Of a DNA stretch of 64,000 bases, positions 43,461-52,445 are shown piece by piece. The DNA comes from Leptolyngbya subtilissima AS-A7 (lineage in GTDB: Bacteria; Cyanobacteriota; Cyanobacteriia; Phormidesmidales; Phormidesmidaceae). The stretch's first letter is position 1, and each line of letters starts with the position of its first letter. Under the pieces are notes generated by a model. That model was not told the DNA's origin and did not search any database. It saw nothing but the letters and a program-made list of their open reading frames with translations. The position numbers and the translations under genes were made by a program. The DNA lies in assembly GCF_039962255.1 (NCBI RefSeq), contig NZ_JAMPKY010000002.1, positions 124,001 through 188,000 on the forward strand, read 5' to 3'.

Positions 43461-44561
43461 ATGGCATTAATTCTCACCTACTTGGGTAAGGGCGGCAGCG
43501 GCAGTACGACTGTAGCCATTGCCGCCGCAAAACAGCGGGCGCGGTCTGGACAGCGGGTGCTGCTGGCCATTCAAGATGTGACGCCAGCACCGGCGCTGCT
43601 GTTGGAACAGGCTCTAAGCGTGGAACCCCAGGAGCTAAAGTCCAACCTGTGGGTCATGCAGTTTCAAAGCGCAGCGCTGCTAGAGCAAAGCTGGGATGAG
43701 GTTAAAGCCCTGGAATCTCAGTATCTGCGCACGCCCTTTCTCAAGGCGGTCTATGGTCAAGAGCTGGGAGTGATGCCGGGCATGGATAGTGCCCTGGCTC
43801 TAAACACCCTGCGGCAGCTCAATGCCAGCGATCGCTACGACGTGATCATTTACGACGGCAGCGACGCCCTGGCGACCCTGCGCATGCTGGGCATGCCCGA
43901 AATTTTGGATTGGTATCTGCGGCGGTTTCGCGGTGTGTTTCAGCAGTCCGATGTAGGGCGGGTGCTGTCGCCCTTTTTGCAGCCCATGGCCGCAGCGGTG
44001 CTCGCTGTTGACTGGTCAGGGGATGTGCTCGATCAGCCCACTGGACAGGTGCGATCGCAGCTTGAAGAAGGTCGCCAAGCAGTGACCGATCCGAGTCGCA
44101 TGGCAGCTTTCTTAGTCACGACGCCCACCCCTGGGTCGGTGGCGACGGCCCGCTACCTGTGGGGCAGCGCTCAGCAGATTGGCCTTACCGTAGGCGGCGT
44201 GGTGGTGAATGGCGGCGACCTGGGCGATGAGCAGGCCGCAGCCTTTGCCCCCCTGCCCCAGGTGGCGCTGCCCTCGGTAGTCGATCAGGGCTGGGAAAGC
44301 GCGATCGCCGCCCTGCCCGACCCGGCTCAGTGGGCGACATCGGCACCACGCCCGGTCAGCGTAGATGCGGCGGCCAAGACCGTGAGACTCTTCCTACCCA
44401 GCTTCGACAAAACCCAGGTCAAGCTCACCCAGTATGGCCCCGAGGTCACCATCGAAGCGGGCGATCAGCGGCGCAACCTGCTGCTGCCCCCTACCCTCCA
44501 GGGCAAAGCGGTGGCCGGAGCCAAGTTTCAAGACCAGCACCTGGTGATTTCCTTTAGCTAG
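43461..44561 (+). CDS. Get3/ArsA-like ATPase with deviant P-loop
   Basis: A 366-residue SIMIBI-class NTPase. The N-terminal P-loop reads LGKGGSGSTTVAIAAAKQ (residues 8-25): the signature Lys10 is kept, but the Lys expected before TT (GGVGKTT) is Ser15. The middle part has the switch-like IIYDGSDALATLRMLGMPE. The C-terminal 90 residues form an Hsp20-like beta domain (LTQYGPEVTIEAGDQRRNLLLPPTLQGK), as in cyanobacterial ArsA-HSP20 proteins. Role in membrane-protein targeting or in chlorophyll-protein assembly is inferred from its Get3 kinship and its position directly before chlG. Arsenite pumping is unlikely without arsB. Confidence 0.82.
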   Translation: MALILTYLGKGGSGSTTVAIAAAKQRARSGQRVLLAIQDVTPAPALLLEQALSVEPQELKSNLWVMQFQSAALLEQSWDEVKALESQYLRTPFLKAVYGQELGVMPGMDSALALNTLRQLNASDRYDVIIYDGSDALATLRMLGMPEILDWYLRRFRGVFQQSDVGRVLSPFLQPMAAAVLAVDWSGDVLDQPTGQVRSQLEEGRQAVTDPSRMAAFLVTTPTPGSVATARYLWGSAQQIGLTVGGVVVNGGDLGDEQAAAFAPLPQVALPSVVDQGWESAIAALPDPAQWATSAPRPVSVDAAAKTVRLFLPSFDKTQVKLTQYGPEVTIEAGDQRRNLLLPPTLQGKAVAGAKFQDQHLVISFS

Positions 44562-44757
44562 GGCGCTCGCGGCTAAGTGCTCAATGTCACAGGTTCGGAG
44601 GAAAATCTCCCCTCCCCTTGATCAGGGTTTGATTCTGACCCGAAAAATGTGGCACCGTGGGTAGTGATCGCGTTCCCCTCATGGGGAGGTTGCGCGATCG
44701 CCCTAGTTTTACCTAAGTTCCGATCGACGTTGTATCGACCCGTAGCATTCCATCACC

Positions 44758-45795
44758 ATGGCTGAACCACCGTCCTCCACTCCGGTCAACGACGCTCCAG
44801 ACCAAACCCCTGCTGCTGAGATTGCTGCTGAAATCGCACCCGAAGCCCAGGGCAATGCCGCCCGCCAGCTCTTGGGTATGAAGGGTGCCAAGTCGGGCGA
44901 AACCTCGATCTGGAAGATTCGCCTTCAGCTGATGAAGCCGATCACCTGGATTCCGCTGATTTGGGGCGTGGTGTGCGGGGCGGCCTCCTCGGGCAACTAC
45001 CGCTGGAGTTTAGAGCACGTGCTGATCGCCGCCGCCTGCATGCTATTTGCGGGGCCGCTGCTGACGGGCTACACCCAAACCCTCAACGATTTCTACGATC
45101 GCGACATCGACGCTATCAACGAGCCCTACCGCCCCATCCCCTCGGGGGCAATTTCCATTCCCCAGGTGGTGACCCAAATTCTGGTGCTGCTGGTGGCCGG
45201 CATCGCCATTGCCTTTAGCCTCGATCGCTGGGCTGGGCATAGCTTCCCAATCATTACCGCCCTGGCTATTGGTGGCTCGTTCATATCGTATATCTACTCA
45301 GCCCCACCGCTGAAACTCAAGCAGAACGGCTGGTTGGGCAACTACGCCCTAGGGGCCAGCTACATCGCGCTGCCCTGGTGGGCGGGCCACGCCCTGTTTG
45401 GCACCCTCACCTGGAAGATTGTGGTGCTCACTCTGTTCTACAGTCTGGCGGGCTTGGGCATTGCGGTGGTTAACGACTTTAAGAGCGTGGAGGGCGATCG
45501 CCAGATGGGCCTCAAGTCGCTGCCGGTGATGTTTGGCATCACCACTGCCGCCTGGATTTGCGTACTGGCGATCGACATTTTTCAGGGGGGCGTCGCCGCC
45601 TACCTGATGGCGATTCACCAGAACCTCTACGCGGTGCTGCTGGTGCTGCTGATCATTCCCCAGATCACCTTCCAAGATATGTATTTTCTGCGCGACCCTC
45701 TGGGCAACGACGTCAAATATCAGGCCAGCGCCCAGCCTTTTTTGGTGTTAGGTATGCTGGTAACAGGGCTGGCCTTGGGGCATACGACGCTTTAG
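44758..45795 (+). CDS. chlG: Chlorophyll synthase
   Basis: Attaches the phytyl or geranylgeranyl tail to chlorophyllide a, in the thylakoid membrane. UbiA-family polyprenyltransferase of 345 residues: MKPITWIPLIWGVVCGAASSGNY, first Asp-rich motif NDFYDRDIDAINEPYRPIPSG, and second motif VNDFKSVEGDRQMGLKSLPV with eight or so membrane helices. Located 196 bases after the Get3-like gene. In Synechocystis, ChlG forms complexes with HliD and YidC; here hli genes are in the same window but 38 kb away. Confidence 0.96.
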   Translation: MAEPPSSTPVNDAPDQTPAAEIAAEIAPEAQGNAARQLLGMKGAKSGETSIWKIRLQLMKPITWIPLIWGVVCGAASSGNYRWSLEHVLIAAACMLFAGPLLTGYTQTLNDFYDRDIDAINEPYRPIPSGAISIPQVVTQILVLLVAGIAIAFSLDRWAGHSFPIITALAIGGSFISYIYSAPPLKLKQNGWLGNYALGASYIALPWWAGHALFGTLTWKIVVLTLFYSLAGLGIAVVNDFKSVEGDRQMGLKSLPVMFGITTAAWICVLAIDIFQGGVAAYLMAIHQNLYAVLLVLLIIPQITFQDMYFLRDPLGNDVKYQASAQPFLVLGMLVTGLALGHTTL

Positions 45796-45879
45796 GGATC
45801 CGCGTAATCACGGCTGTACCCTTGAAGAAATGACCGAAACCCCATACAGTTCACAGAGGATGTGAAAGGCAACGCTGCT

Positions 45880-48267
45880 ATGGCTCGATCTTGGTTAACC
45901 CGGCTGCCGTTTCCTTCGAGGAAGTCGTCGCGGCCCTCAGGACGCAGCAGATCTGGGAGCGGTGTGGTCAAGGGTTCGCGAGTCTCTCCTCAGCGGGTGG
46001 AGTCTCAACCTGGGCCATCGGGCGAAAAGCCAGAGTCACCGCGTAGCTATCGGCCGCTGTTTTTGCGCCCCCTGTTCTGGGCAGTGCTACTGGCCGGGGC
46101 GAGCATAGCCGGAGGCGGCACCCGCGCCTACCGCGTCATTGAGGCGACTAACGCCAACCTACCCGATCCTACTCAAGCCCTCACCTACCAGCGCGACGGC
46201 ACCATCACCATGACGTCGGCGGACGGGGTGATTTTGCAAAAGCTGGGCCCCGCCTCCCGTGAAACCATCACCTACGACGCCATGCCCAAGCACCTGGTGC
46301 AGGCGTTCATTGCTTCGGAAGACCAGCGATTCTACGAGCACAGCGGCGTTGACTACCGGGGCATCGCCCGCGCCGTCTGGGCCAACGTGCGAAACCGCGA
46401 TCTGGTGGAAGGGGCTAGCACCATTACCCAGCAGCTGGCTCGCATCGTCTTTCTCGACCAAGAGCGAAGCTTTCAGCGCAAGATCAAAGAGGCCATGATG
46501 GCCTCCAAGCTTGAAGAGGGCTTGACTAAAGAGCAGATTATTGAGCGCTATCTCAACCTGGTCTATTTGGGCTCTGGAGCCTACGGTGTAGCCGACGCCT
46601 CCTGGGTGTACTTCGGCAAAACCATTGACCAGCTCACTGTGGCCGAGGCCGCCATGATTGCCGGTATGGCCCCTGCCCCCAGCCTGTATTCGCCAACGGT
46701 GAATGCTGAAGCTGCCAGCAGCCAGCGCAACCGAGTTATTCGCCGCATGTTGGCGACCGGAGCCATCAGTGGCGTCGAAGCCGAAGAAGCGATCACGGCG
46801 GAGGTGGAGGTGGCCCCTAACCAGCCTAAGTTTCTCTACAGCGAGTTCCCCTACTTCACGATTTACGTCCAAAAACAGCTAGAGGCGCTGCTGCCCCCCG
46901 ACCAGCTAGAAGCAGGCGGGTTGACGGTAGAAACCACCCTCAACGTAGTTTGGCAACGCCGGGCTGAGGAAACCGTTGAGGAGGCCGTCGCCAACTACAG
47001 CGGTTGGCAGAATGTGGGGCAGGTATCGCTGGTGGCGGTGGATCCTCGCAACGGCGAAATTAAAGCCATGGTGGGGGGCACCGACTTCACCAGTGAAAAC
47101 CAGTTCAACCGGGTGACCCAGGCGCAGCGACAGCCGGGCTCTACATTTAAGACGTTTGTGTATGCAGCGGCGATCGCCGGGGGCATATCACCCTACAGAA
47201 GCTACATGGATGCCCGCTACGTAGTTGACGGCTACGAGCCGAAGAACTACGGCAAAAACTACAGCGGCAGCATGGATTTGCTCCAGGCCCTGCGCAACTC
47301 GGTCAACATTGTCGCGGTGAAGCTACTGGTGGATGTGGGCTTTGACCCGGTGGTGAAGCTAGCAGAGCGCATGGGTATTGAGTCACCGCTGCTGCCCGCC
47401 TATTCCCTCGCCCTGGGCACCTCTGAGGTCAACCTGCTAGAGCTCACCAGCGCCTATGGCACTCTGGCTAACAAAGGCATTCATCGCCCCGCCCACGGCA
47501 TTCGCCGAGTGCTGAACAGCAGCGGCGAGGTGATCTACGAGCGCCCTAACGAGTCGGAGCAGGCGATCGATGCCGACAGCGCCGCCATTATGACCTGGAT
47601 GCTGCGCGGAGTTGTGGAGGGCGGCACCGGCAGCAATGCCTATATAGGGCGGCCAGTCGCGGGCAAGACTGGCACCTCCGAGGAGTATCGTGATTTGTGG
47701 TTCGTCGGTTATATTCCCCAGCTGGTGGCTGGCGTGTGGATGGGCAACGATGACAATACCCCCACCAGCGGCGCTAGTAGTATGGCCGCTGGGGTGTGGC
47801 GCAATTTTATGGCTAAGCTCACCGACGATATTCCCGTCGAGGAGTTTCCCAGCCTACCTCGGCTGGGTGGGCGTGAGGGCAGCATTACCCTCAGCCCGGT
47901 CAAGCCCGGTCGGGTGGTAGCTGAAAACGGCCCGTCGCGATCGTCAGAGGCGGCCTCTAGCTCCGGTGGCGGGGAAAGCCGCCGATCGCGACGGTCAGAA
48001 AGTAGTTCTGGCGGTGGCGGTGAACCAGCGGCGGCCCCGGCACCCGCTTCTAACAGAAGCTATAACAGCAGCCCACCAGCAGCACCCGAACCAGCAGCCC
48101 CTGTTGTGACAGAAGATCCCCCGGCCCCGGCTCCGGCCCCAGCTCCAGCCCCGGCCCCGGCCCCGCCGGCTCCCGCTCCCCCGGCTCCAGCTCCCGCTCC
48201 GGCCCCACCGCCACTTGTGGCACCGCCGCCGCCCCTCGAAGCGCCGCCGCCAGCCGGTGGGGAATAG
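45880..48267 (+). CDS. Class A penicillin-binding protein (PBP1A-like)
   Basis: Bifunctional peptidoglycan glycosyltransferase/transpeptidase. A cytoplasmic basic tail and one membrane helix (LFWAVLLAGASIAGGG) precede the GT51 domain with EDQRFYEHSGVDYRGIARA (catalytic Glu) and EGASTITQQLAR. The transpeptidase domain has SxxK in PGSTFKTF, SxN in RNSVN and KTGTSEEYRD. The C-terminal 130 residues are Ser/Gly/Arg then Pro/Ala low complexity (PAPAPAPAPA). The ATG at 45880 has aaagg 11 bases upstream; GTG 45862 is the alternative. Confidence 0.93.
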   Translation: MARSWLTRLPFPSRKSSRPSGRSRSGSGVVKGSRVSPQRVESQPGPSGEKPESPRSYRPLFLRPLFWAVLLAGASIAGGGTRAYRVIEATNANLPDPTQALTYQRDGTITMTSADGVILQKLGPASRETITYDAMPKHLVQAFIASEDQRFYEHSGVDYRGIARAVWANVRNRDLVEGASTITQQLARIVFLDQERSFQRKIKEAMMASKLEEGLTKEQIIERYLNLVYLGSGAYGVADASWVYFGKTIDQLTVAEAAMIAGMAPAPSLYSPTVNAEAASSQRNRVIRRMLATGAISGVEAEEAITAEVEVAPNQPKFLYSEFPYFTIYVQKQLEALLPPDQLEAGGLTVETTLNVVWQRRAEETVEEAVANYSGWQNVGQVSLVAVDPRNGEIKAMVGGTDFTSENQFNRVTQAQRQPGSTFKTFVYAAAIAGGISPYRSYMDARYVVDGYEPKNYGKNYSGSMDLLQALRNSVNIVAVKLLVDVGFDPVVKLAERMGIESPLLPAYSLALGTSEVNLLELTSAYGTLANKGIHRPAHGIRRVLNSSGEVIYERPNESEQAIDADSAAIMTWMLRGVVEGGTGSNAYIGRPVAGKTGTSEEYRDLWFVGYIPQLVAGVWMGNDDNTPTSGASSMAAGVWRNFMAKLTDDIPVEEFPSLPRLGGREGSITLSPVKPGRVVAENGPSRSSEAASSSGGGESRRSRRSESSSGGGGEPAAAPAPASNRSYNSSPPAAPEPAAPVVTEDPPAPAPAPAPAPAPAPPAPAPPAPAPAPAPPPLVAPPPPLEAPPPAGGE

Positions 48268-48396
48268 GCCTTGGGGTAGAGAGTTAGGGTTTAACACAAG
48301 CCTACAGACCTCCCAAGGGTCAGACCTGGGGGTGATCCCTGGTAGTAACCTGCCGTCGTAGGATGATACACAACTGATTTTGGAGTTTAGTTAGCT

Positions 48397-48600
48397 ATGT
48401 CACTCTATTTTGCGACCGCAGCGACCGCAGGTGAGGCTGGTGCAGGTTCATCTCTTGTGCTGGTGTATGTAGTGGGCTTTATCGCCGCAGTTACCCTTGG
48501 CTCCGTCGCCTGGTATAACTCCAAGCGCCCCGCAGGTTGGGAAAACAAAGAGAAGCCTGACTTCGTTCCTACTGTTGATGCAGAGGAAGGCAAAGAGTAG
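48397..48600 (+). CDS. Small single-helix protein, candidate PSII assembly factor Psb35
   Basis: A 67-residue protein: short Ala/Gly-rich N-terminus, one membrane helix (LVLVYVVGFIAAVTLGSVAWYN, residues about 20-41) and a conserved basic/acidic tail NSKRPAGWENKEKPDFVP. The pattern resembles the Psb35 (Ssl2148) family of thylakoid proteins that interact with photosystem II assembly intermediates. I recall this family rather than having compared it, so the name is provisional. Own promoter likely, 130 bases after the PBP gene. Confidence 0.65.
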   Translation: MSLYFATAATAGEAGAGSSLVLVYVVGFIAAVTLGSVAWYNSKRPAGWENKEKPDFVPTVDAEEGKE

Positions 48601-48764
48601 ACCATCCGAAACCGCTACAGCTTCGGCCTCACCGTAGGCTAGAGGCATTTGGGATGGCGTTCTAGCGATCGCGCTGCCGTCTGAGCTACGAGCTTGGGCG
48701 GCGTTTGTTTTAACTTTTTTGTTGCGGCCTGTCTTTGGTAGGGCAAGTCATCAGCTAGACAATA

Positions 48765-48959
48765 TTAATCAACCACCCGTAGTCGTCCCTGACGAATCGC
48801 ATCAAACACCCGCTGGGCCGTCGCATGGTCTTGATTGCTCAGAGTGGGTTGGCTGAGCAGAATCTCCATCAACTCTCGCTGCACTTGGCGACTTATGCGG
48901 CGTTCGGCAAAGATTTGATCGACGAGAGCTTTAAGCGACTGGCTAGTGGTTTGAGGCAT
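48765..48959 (-). CDS. Conserved small hypothetical protein
   Basis: A 64-residue soluble, all-helical protein (MPQTTSQSLKALVDQIFAERRISRQVQRELMEILLSQ...). Proteins with this start are common in cyanobacteria but without known function. Two amphipathic helices and a basic C-terminus (IRQGRLRVVD) are visible. I prefer ATG 48959; the frame is open to 48998. Confidence 0.6.
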   Translation of the reverse strand: MPQTTSQSLKALVDQIFAERRISRQVQRELMEILLSQPTLSNQDHATAQRVFDAIRQGRLRVVD

Positions 48960-49253
48960 AGTGACGACCCGAGCTATTGAGGCTATACCCAATATCACCT
49001 GTAACTCTCAATTAAAGAGTGATACAGCCTTTTGCCAAGCATGATCCTAAGCTGGTCAAACGGTGATAGAAAGCAGCTCTGGTTGTGGTTTAAATCACCA
49101 CAAAACAGCTTCTATGCAGTAAGCGAGCCACTGCTGAATTGAGCGACACAAATTAATCAAACCCAATGAGGTGAGCGGCCTGACTATTGCATTTCCTCTA
49201 TAGAAGCTCAAACCTCCCAGCAGGTTCCCCAGACCGGCAGGTCGATTGTGGCC

Positions 49254-50048
49254 CTAGATTTTCTGGCGCTGGCGATCGCCCCAATAGCGCACATATTCAG
49301 CTATTCCGGCCAGCAGAGCTGAGCCCAAAATTAGCATCACGCTCAGGGCATTGATGTCGGGCTTGACGCCAGTGCGTACCCGGCTAAAGATCTCAATGGG
49401 CAGAGGGTTAGCACCGCCCCCAGCGGTAAAGCTAGAGATCAGCAGGTCATCCATGCTGAGCACAAAGGCCAATAGACAGCCCGCCAAAATACCGGGTGCT
49501 AGCTGGGGTAGCAGCACTTTGAGCATCGCCTGGGTATGGGTTGCCCCCAGATCTAGGGCAGCTTCTTCGAGGTTGGGGTCGAGGCGCTGGATGCGGCTAG
49601 ACACCACCACCGCAATGTAGGCCAGGCAAAATACCATATGCGCGGCGATGATGGTGCCCAGGCTGAGGGGCACCGCTACCGATGCCAAAAAAACTAGGGT
49701 TGCCACCGCGATCGCAATATCAGGAATAATCAGCGGCAGATACGACATGCCCCGATATAGCCCTTTGCCTGGGAACCAGTGGCGGGCTAGGCCAATCGCC
49801 ATTAGCGTGCCCAGCACCGCCGAAATGGCCACTGCTACGATCGCGATGATCAGACTATCTTGCAGGGCGGCCAGCAGGCGGCGATCGCTAAACAGCGCTC
49901 GGTACCACCGCAGGCTAAAGCCTCCCCAGCTGGCGCTGTAGCGCGAGTCGCTAAAGCTGTACGCCCCCAGCACAATGATCGGGAAGTACATGAAGGCGTA
50001 CATCAGCGCGGTGAAGAGGCTGGGCCAGGTGACGGAGCGGGAGGGCAT
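49254..50048 (-). CDS. potC: Spermidine/putrescine ABC permease PotC
   Basis: Inner-membrane permease of a polyamine importer. 264 residues with six membrane segments; SFSDSRYSASWGGFSLRWYRALF near the N-terminus and the EAA loop EEAALDLGATHTQAMLKVLLPQLAPGI. Last gene of the potA-potD-potB-potC cluster on the minus strand; a heptad repeat separates it from potB. Confidence 0.9.
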   Translation of the reverse strand: MPSRSVTWPSLFTALMYAFMYFPIIVLGAYSFSDSRYSASWGGFSLRWYRALFSDRRLLAALQDSLIIAIVAVAISAVLGTLMAIGLARHWFPGKGLYRGMSYLPLIIPDIAIAVATLVFLASVAVPLSLGTIIAAHMVFCLAYIAVVVSSRIQRLDPNLEEAALDLGATHTQAMLKVLLPQLAPGILAGCLLAFVLSMDDLLISSFTAGGGANPLPIEIFSRVRTGVKPDINALSVMLILGSALLAGIAEYVRYWGDRQRQKI

Positions 50049-50099
50049 GGGGAGGGGGATGGGTGGGAGGGTAGGAGGGTGGATGGGTAGGGGGCGAGC
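50049..50099 (-). repeat. G-rich heptad repeat between potC and potB
   Basis: GGGATGGGTGGGAGGGTAGGAGGGTGGATGGGTAGGG-type run filling the whole 51-base spacer, single arm only. Lies inside the pot operon. Confidence 0.7.
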
Positions 50100-51002
50100 T
50101 TAGGTTTCAGCGACGGTGTTGCGATCGCCGTAGCGGATGAGGAGGGCGATCGCCAGACTGACCGCCAAGATCAGCACCATGCTGAGGGCTGAGCCAAATC
50201 CCCAAGCGCGGGTAGGACCAAGAAACTGGTTGTAGATGAGCCGCGAAATATTCATTGATGAGGCGCCCCCAAGCAGTGTAGGCACCACAAAATCGCTGAG
50301 GGTGCTGATGAACACCAGCAGACTGGCGGCGGCGATGCCGGGTAGGGTTTGGGGTACGGTAATTTTCCAAAAGCTTTGGCGGGGGGTGGCCCCCAGGTCA
50401 GCGGCTGCCTCTAATAAGCGGGTGTCGAGCTTCTCAAGTGATGCGTAGAGAATCAGCACCATATAGGGCAAAAAGCTGTAGGTCAGGCCAATAAACACCG
50501 CCGTAGGCGTGTTTAGCCAATTTTGGGCGGGTAGCCCGATCGCCGTCAGCATCGCGTTAAGCACGCCGCTAGGGCGCAGAATGGTCGTCCAGGCGTAGGC
50601 CCGCAGCAGCGACGAGGTCCACAGGGGCAGAATAAAGGCTACCAACAGCAGGTTGCGCCAGCGCTGGGGCGACATCAGCGCCAGCCAGTAGGCCACCGGA
50701 AACCCCAGCAGTAGGCACAGCGCCGTGGAGCCCACCGCAAACGCCACCGATCGCCCGATCACTCGCAGATATACCGGCTGCAAAATTTGCAGGTAGTTGC
50801 CTAGACCATAACCGCCGCTGGGCTGCCCCAACCGCAGCCCCGGCACTAGGCTGATCTCAAGAATTAGCAAGGTGGGCAGCACCAGCAGCACCAGTAACCA
50901 CACCCCCGCTGGCCCCAGCAGTGCCACCGGCCCCAGCCAGCGCCGAGGAGCGAAGCGATCGGCCCAGGTTACAGCGGGAGTCGGTGAAGGGGCAGGGGTC
51001 AT
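50100..51002 (-). CDS. potB: Spermidine/putrescine ABC permease PotB
   Basis: 300-residue permease, first of the PotB/PotC pair. Six membrane helices (WLLVLLVLPTLLILEISLVP at the start), YLQILQPVYLRVIGRS and the EAA loop EAAADLGATPRQSFWKITVPQTLPGI. ATG at 51002 lacks a good Shine-Dalgarno sequence because a heptad repeat block lies directly upstream. Confidence 0.9.
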   Translation of the reverse strand: MTPAPSPTPAVTWADRFAPRRWLGPVALLGPAGVWLLVLLVLPTLLILEISLVPGLRLGQPSGGYGLGNYLQILQPVYLRVIGRSVAFAVGSTALCLLLGFPVAYWLALMSPQRWRNLLLVAFILPLWTSSLLRAYAWTTILRPSGVLNAMLTAIGLPAQNWLNTPTAVFIGLTYSFLPYMVLILYASLEKLDTRLLEAAADLGATPRQSFWKITVPQTLPGIAAASLLVFISTLSDFVVPTLLGGASSMNISRLIYNQFLGPTRAWGFGSALSMVLILAVSLAIALLIRYGDRNTVAET

Positions 51003-51160
51003 AGGGGAATGGGGATAGATGGGTTAGGGAGTGGATGGGCAGGGAATGAATGGGTAGAGATAGGGCATTCGAACTGCTACTGCTTCGTTCATCATTTATT
51101 TAACCCACCCATCCACCCATCTACCCATCTACCCATCCACTTACCTACCCATCTACCCCT
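51003..51160. repeat. Heptad repeat block with inverted arms between potB and potD
   Basis: G-rich units (GATGGGTTAGGGAGTGGATGGGCAGGG) at 51015-51062 and C-rich units (ACCCACCCATCCACCCATCTACCC, 51109-51160) about 45 bases apart. The second arm ends exactly at the potD stop. Confidence 0.75.
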
Positions 51161-52350
51161 CAAGCGCTGGTCACTTCAGTCCAAAATTGGTCAAAGAGAT
51201 CGGTGCTGGCGGTATTGACAGCCACAATGCCTTCGCTCTTAGCCAAAATCTCATCGGAGGGGTACAGGTCAGCGTTGTTTTGAATTTCGGCAGGCAGCAG
51301 GTCAAAGGCAGCCTGGTTAGCGGTGGCAAAGAACAAGCGCTCCACGGCGGCACTGGCCACCTCTGGCTCCAGCAGGAAGTTAATCCACTGGTAGGCGGCA
51401 TCAACGTTGGGAGCGGTGGCGGGGATAGCCAGGGTATCGGTCCACAGCGACGCCCCGCTGGCGGGAATGATGTACTGCATACGGTCATCTTCGAGGGTGA
51501 GGGCGATCGCATCGCTGGAGTAGGCCATCGACACACTCAGGTCACCACTGAGCAACTCATTCTCAAAGCCTGTGGTCTTAAAGGCAGCGATATGGGGTCT
51601 CAGCTCTAGCAGACGGTTGTAAGCCGCTTCAATCTCCGCTAGATTGTTGGAGTTGTAGGAGTAGCCCAGCGATTTGAGGGTGGCTCCTAGGGTTTCGCGC
51701 ATATCGTCCAACATGGTGATGCGGCGGGAGAGCTTGGCCTGGTTATCCCAAAGAAAGTCCCAGTCGGTGGGTTCGCCGGGGGAGGCCTCACGGTTGTAGA
51801 GCAGACCTGTGGTGCCCCAGCAGAAAGGCACACTGTGAGCGTTGTTGGGGTCGTAGGCGGGGTTGCTCCACTGTGCTCTAAGGTTTTCTAATCCGGTGAG
51901 GCGACTTTGATCGAGTTCGGTGAGCAGGTCTAGCTCCAGCATTTCCGACACCATGTAGTCGGAGGGATAGATGATGCTGTAGGCGTCGCCGCCCCCCGCT
52001 TGCAGGCGGGTGAGCATGACCTCATTAGAATCGTAAATATCGACCACCACCGGAATGCCTGTGCGTTCGGTAAAGGCTTGGGCCAGGCCATCATCGGTGT
52101 AGTTGGCCCAGGTGTAAATGTGCAGAGTGCCGTCGTTTGCGCCCCCGCCCGCCGGTGGCCCCGCCAGGTTTTGGCGACAGTTGGTCGCCGCTAGGCTTGC
52201 CATGACCGCTGCTGACCCCTGCAAAAACCGCCGCCGGCTCACGGCAGAAAGGCGCGAGAAGGAGGGAGTTTGTAGTCGCGTTCCAGGCACAGGCATTCTC
52301 CGGGAGGCTAGGGGGCTAGGAATAGCAGTGGTCGACGCCGACTTTAGCAC
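51160..52350 (-). CDS. potD: Spermidine/putrescine-binding protein PotD
   Basis: Periplasmic family 1 binding protein. N-terminal twin-arginine signal RRRFLQGSAAVMASLAATNC suggests Tat export and possible lipid attachment at the Cys. Body: LHIYTWANYTDDGLAQAFTERTGIPV, SIIYPSDYMVSEMLELDLL, PFCWGTTGLLYNR and SMAYSSDAIALT. The start may be ATG 52350 or 52296; the Tat motif is kept either way. Confidence 0.92.
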   Translation of the reverse strand: MLKSASTTAIPSPLASRRMPVPGTRLQTPSFSRLSAVSRRRFLQGSAAVMASLAATNCRQNLAGPPAGGGANDGTLHIYTWANYTDDGLAQAFTERTGIPVVVDIYDSNEVMLTRLQAGGGDAYSIIYPSDYMVSEMLELDLLTELDQSRLTGLENLRAQWSNPAYDPNNAHSVPFCWGTTGLLYNREASPGEPTDWDFLWDNQAKLSRRITMLDDMRETLGATLKSLGYSYNSNNLAEIEAAYNRLLELRPHIAAFKTTGFENELLSGDLSVSMAYSSDAIALTLEDDRMQYIIPASGASLWTDTLAIPATAPNVDAAYQWINFLLEPEVASAAVERLFFATANQAAFDLLPAEIQNNADLYPSDEILAKSEGIVAVNTASTDLFDQFWTEVTSA

Positions 52351-52445
52351 TCAGAGGGAGCGACCTTATCTTTAGCTTCTAAGTATATGGCGATCAGCCC
52401 GGGGTAACGCGCGCGCTGCGATCGCCTGCCTAGATCAACATGTCC

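Noticed and set aside
46159-46872. Minus-strand 237-codon frame inside the PBP gene
   Set aside because: Shadow frame of a GC-rich gene with intact catalytic motifs on the plus strand.
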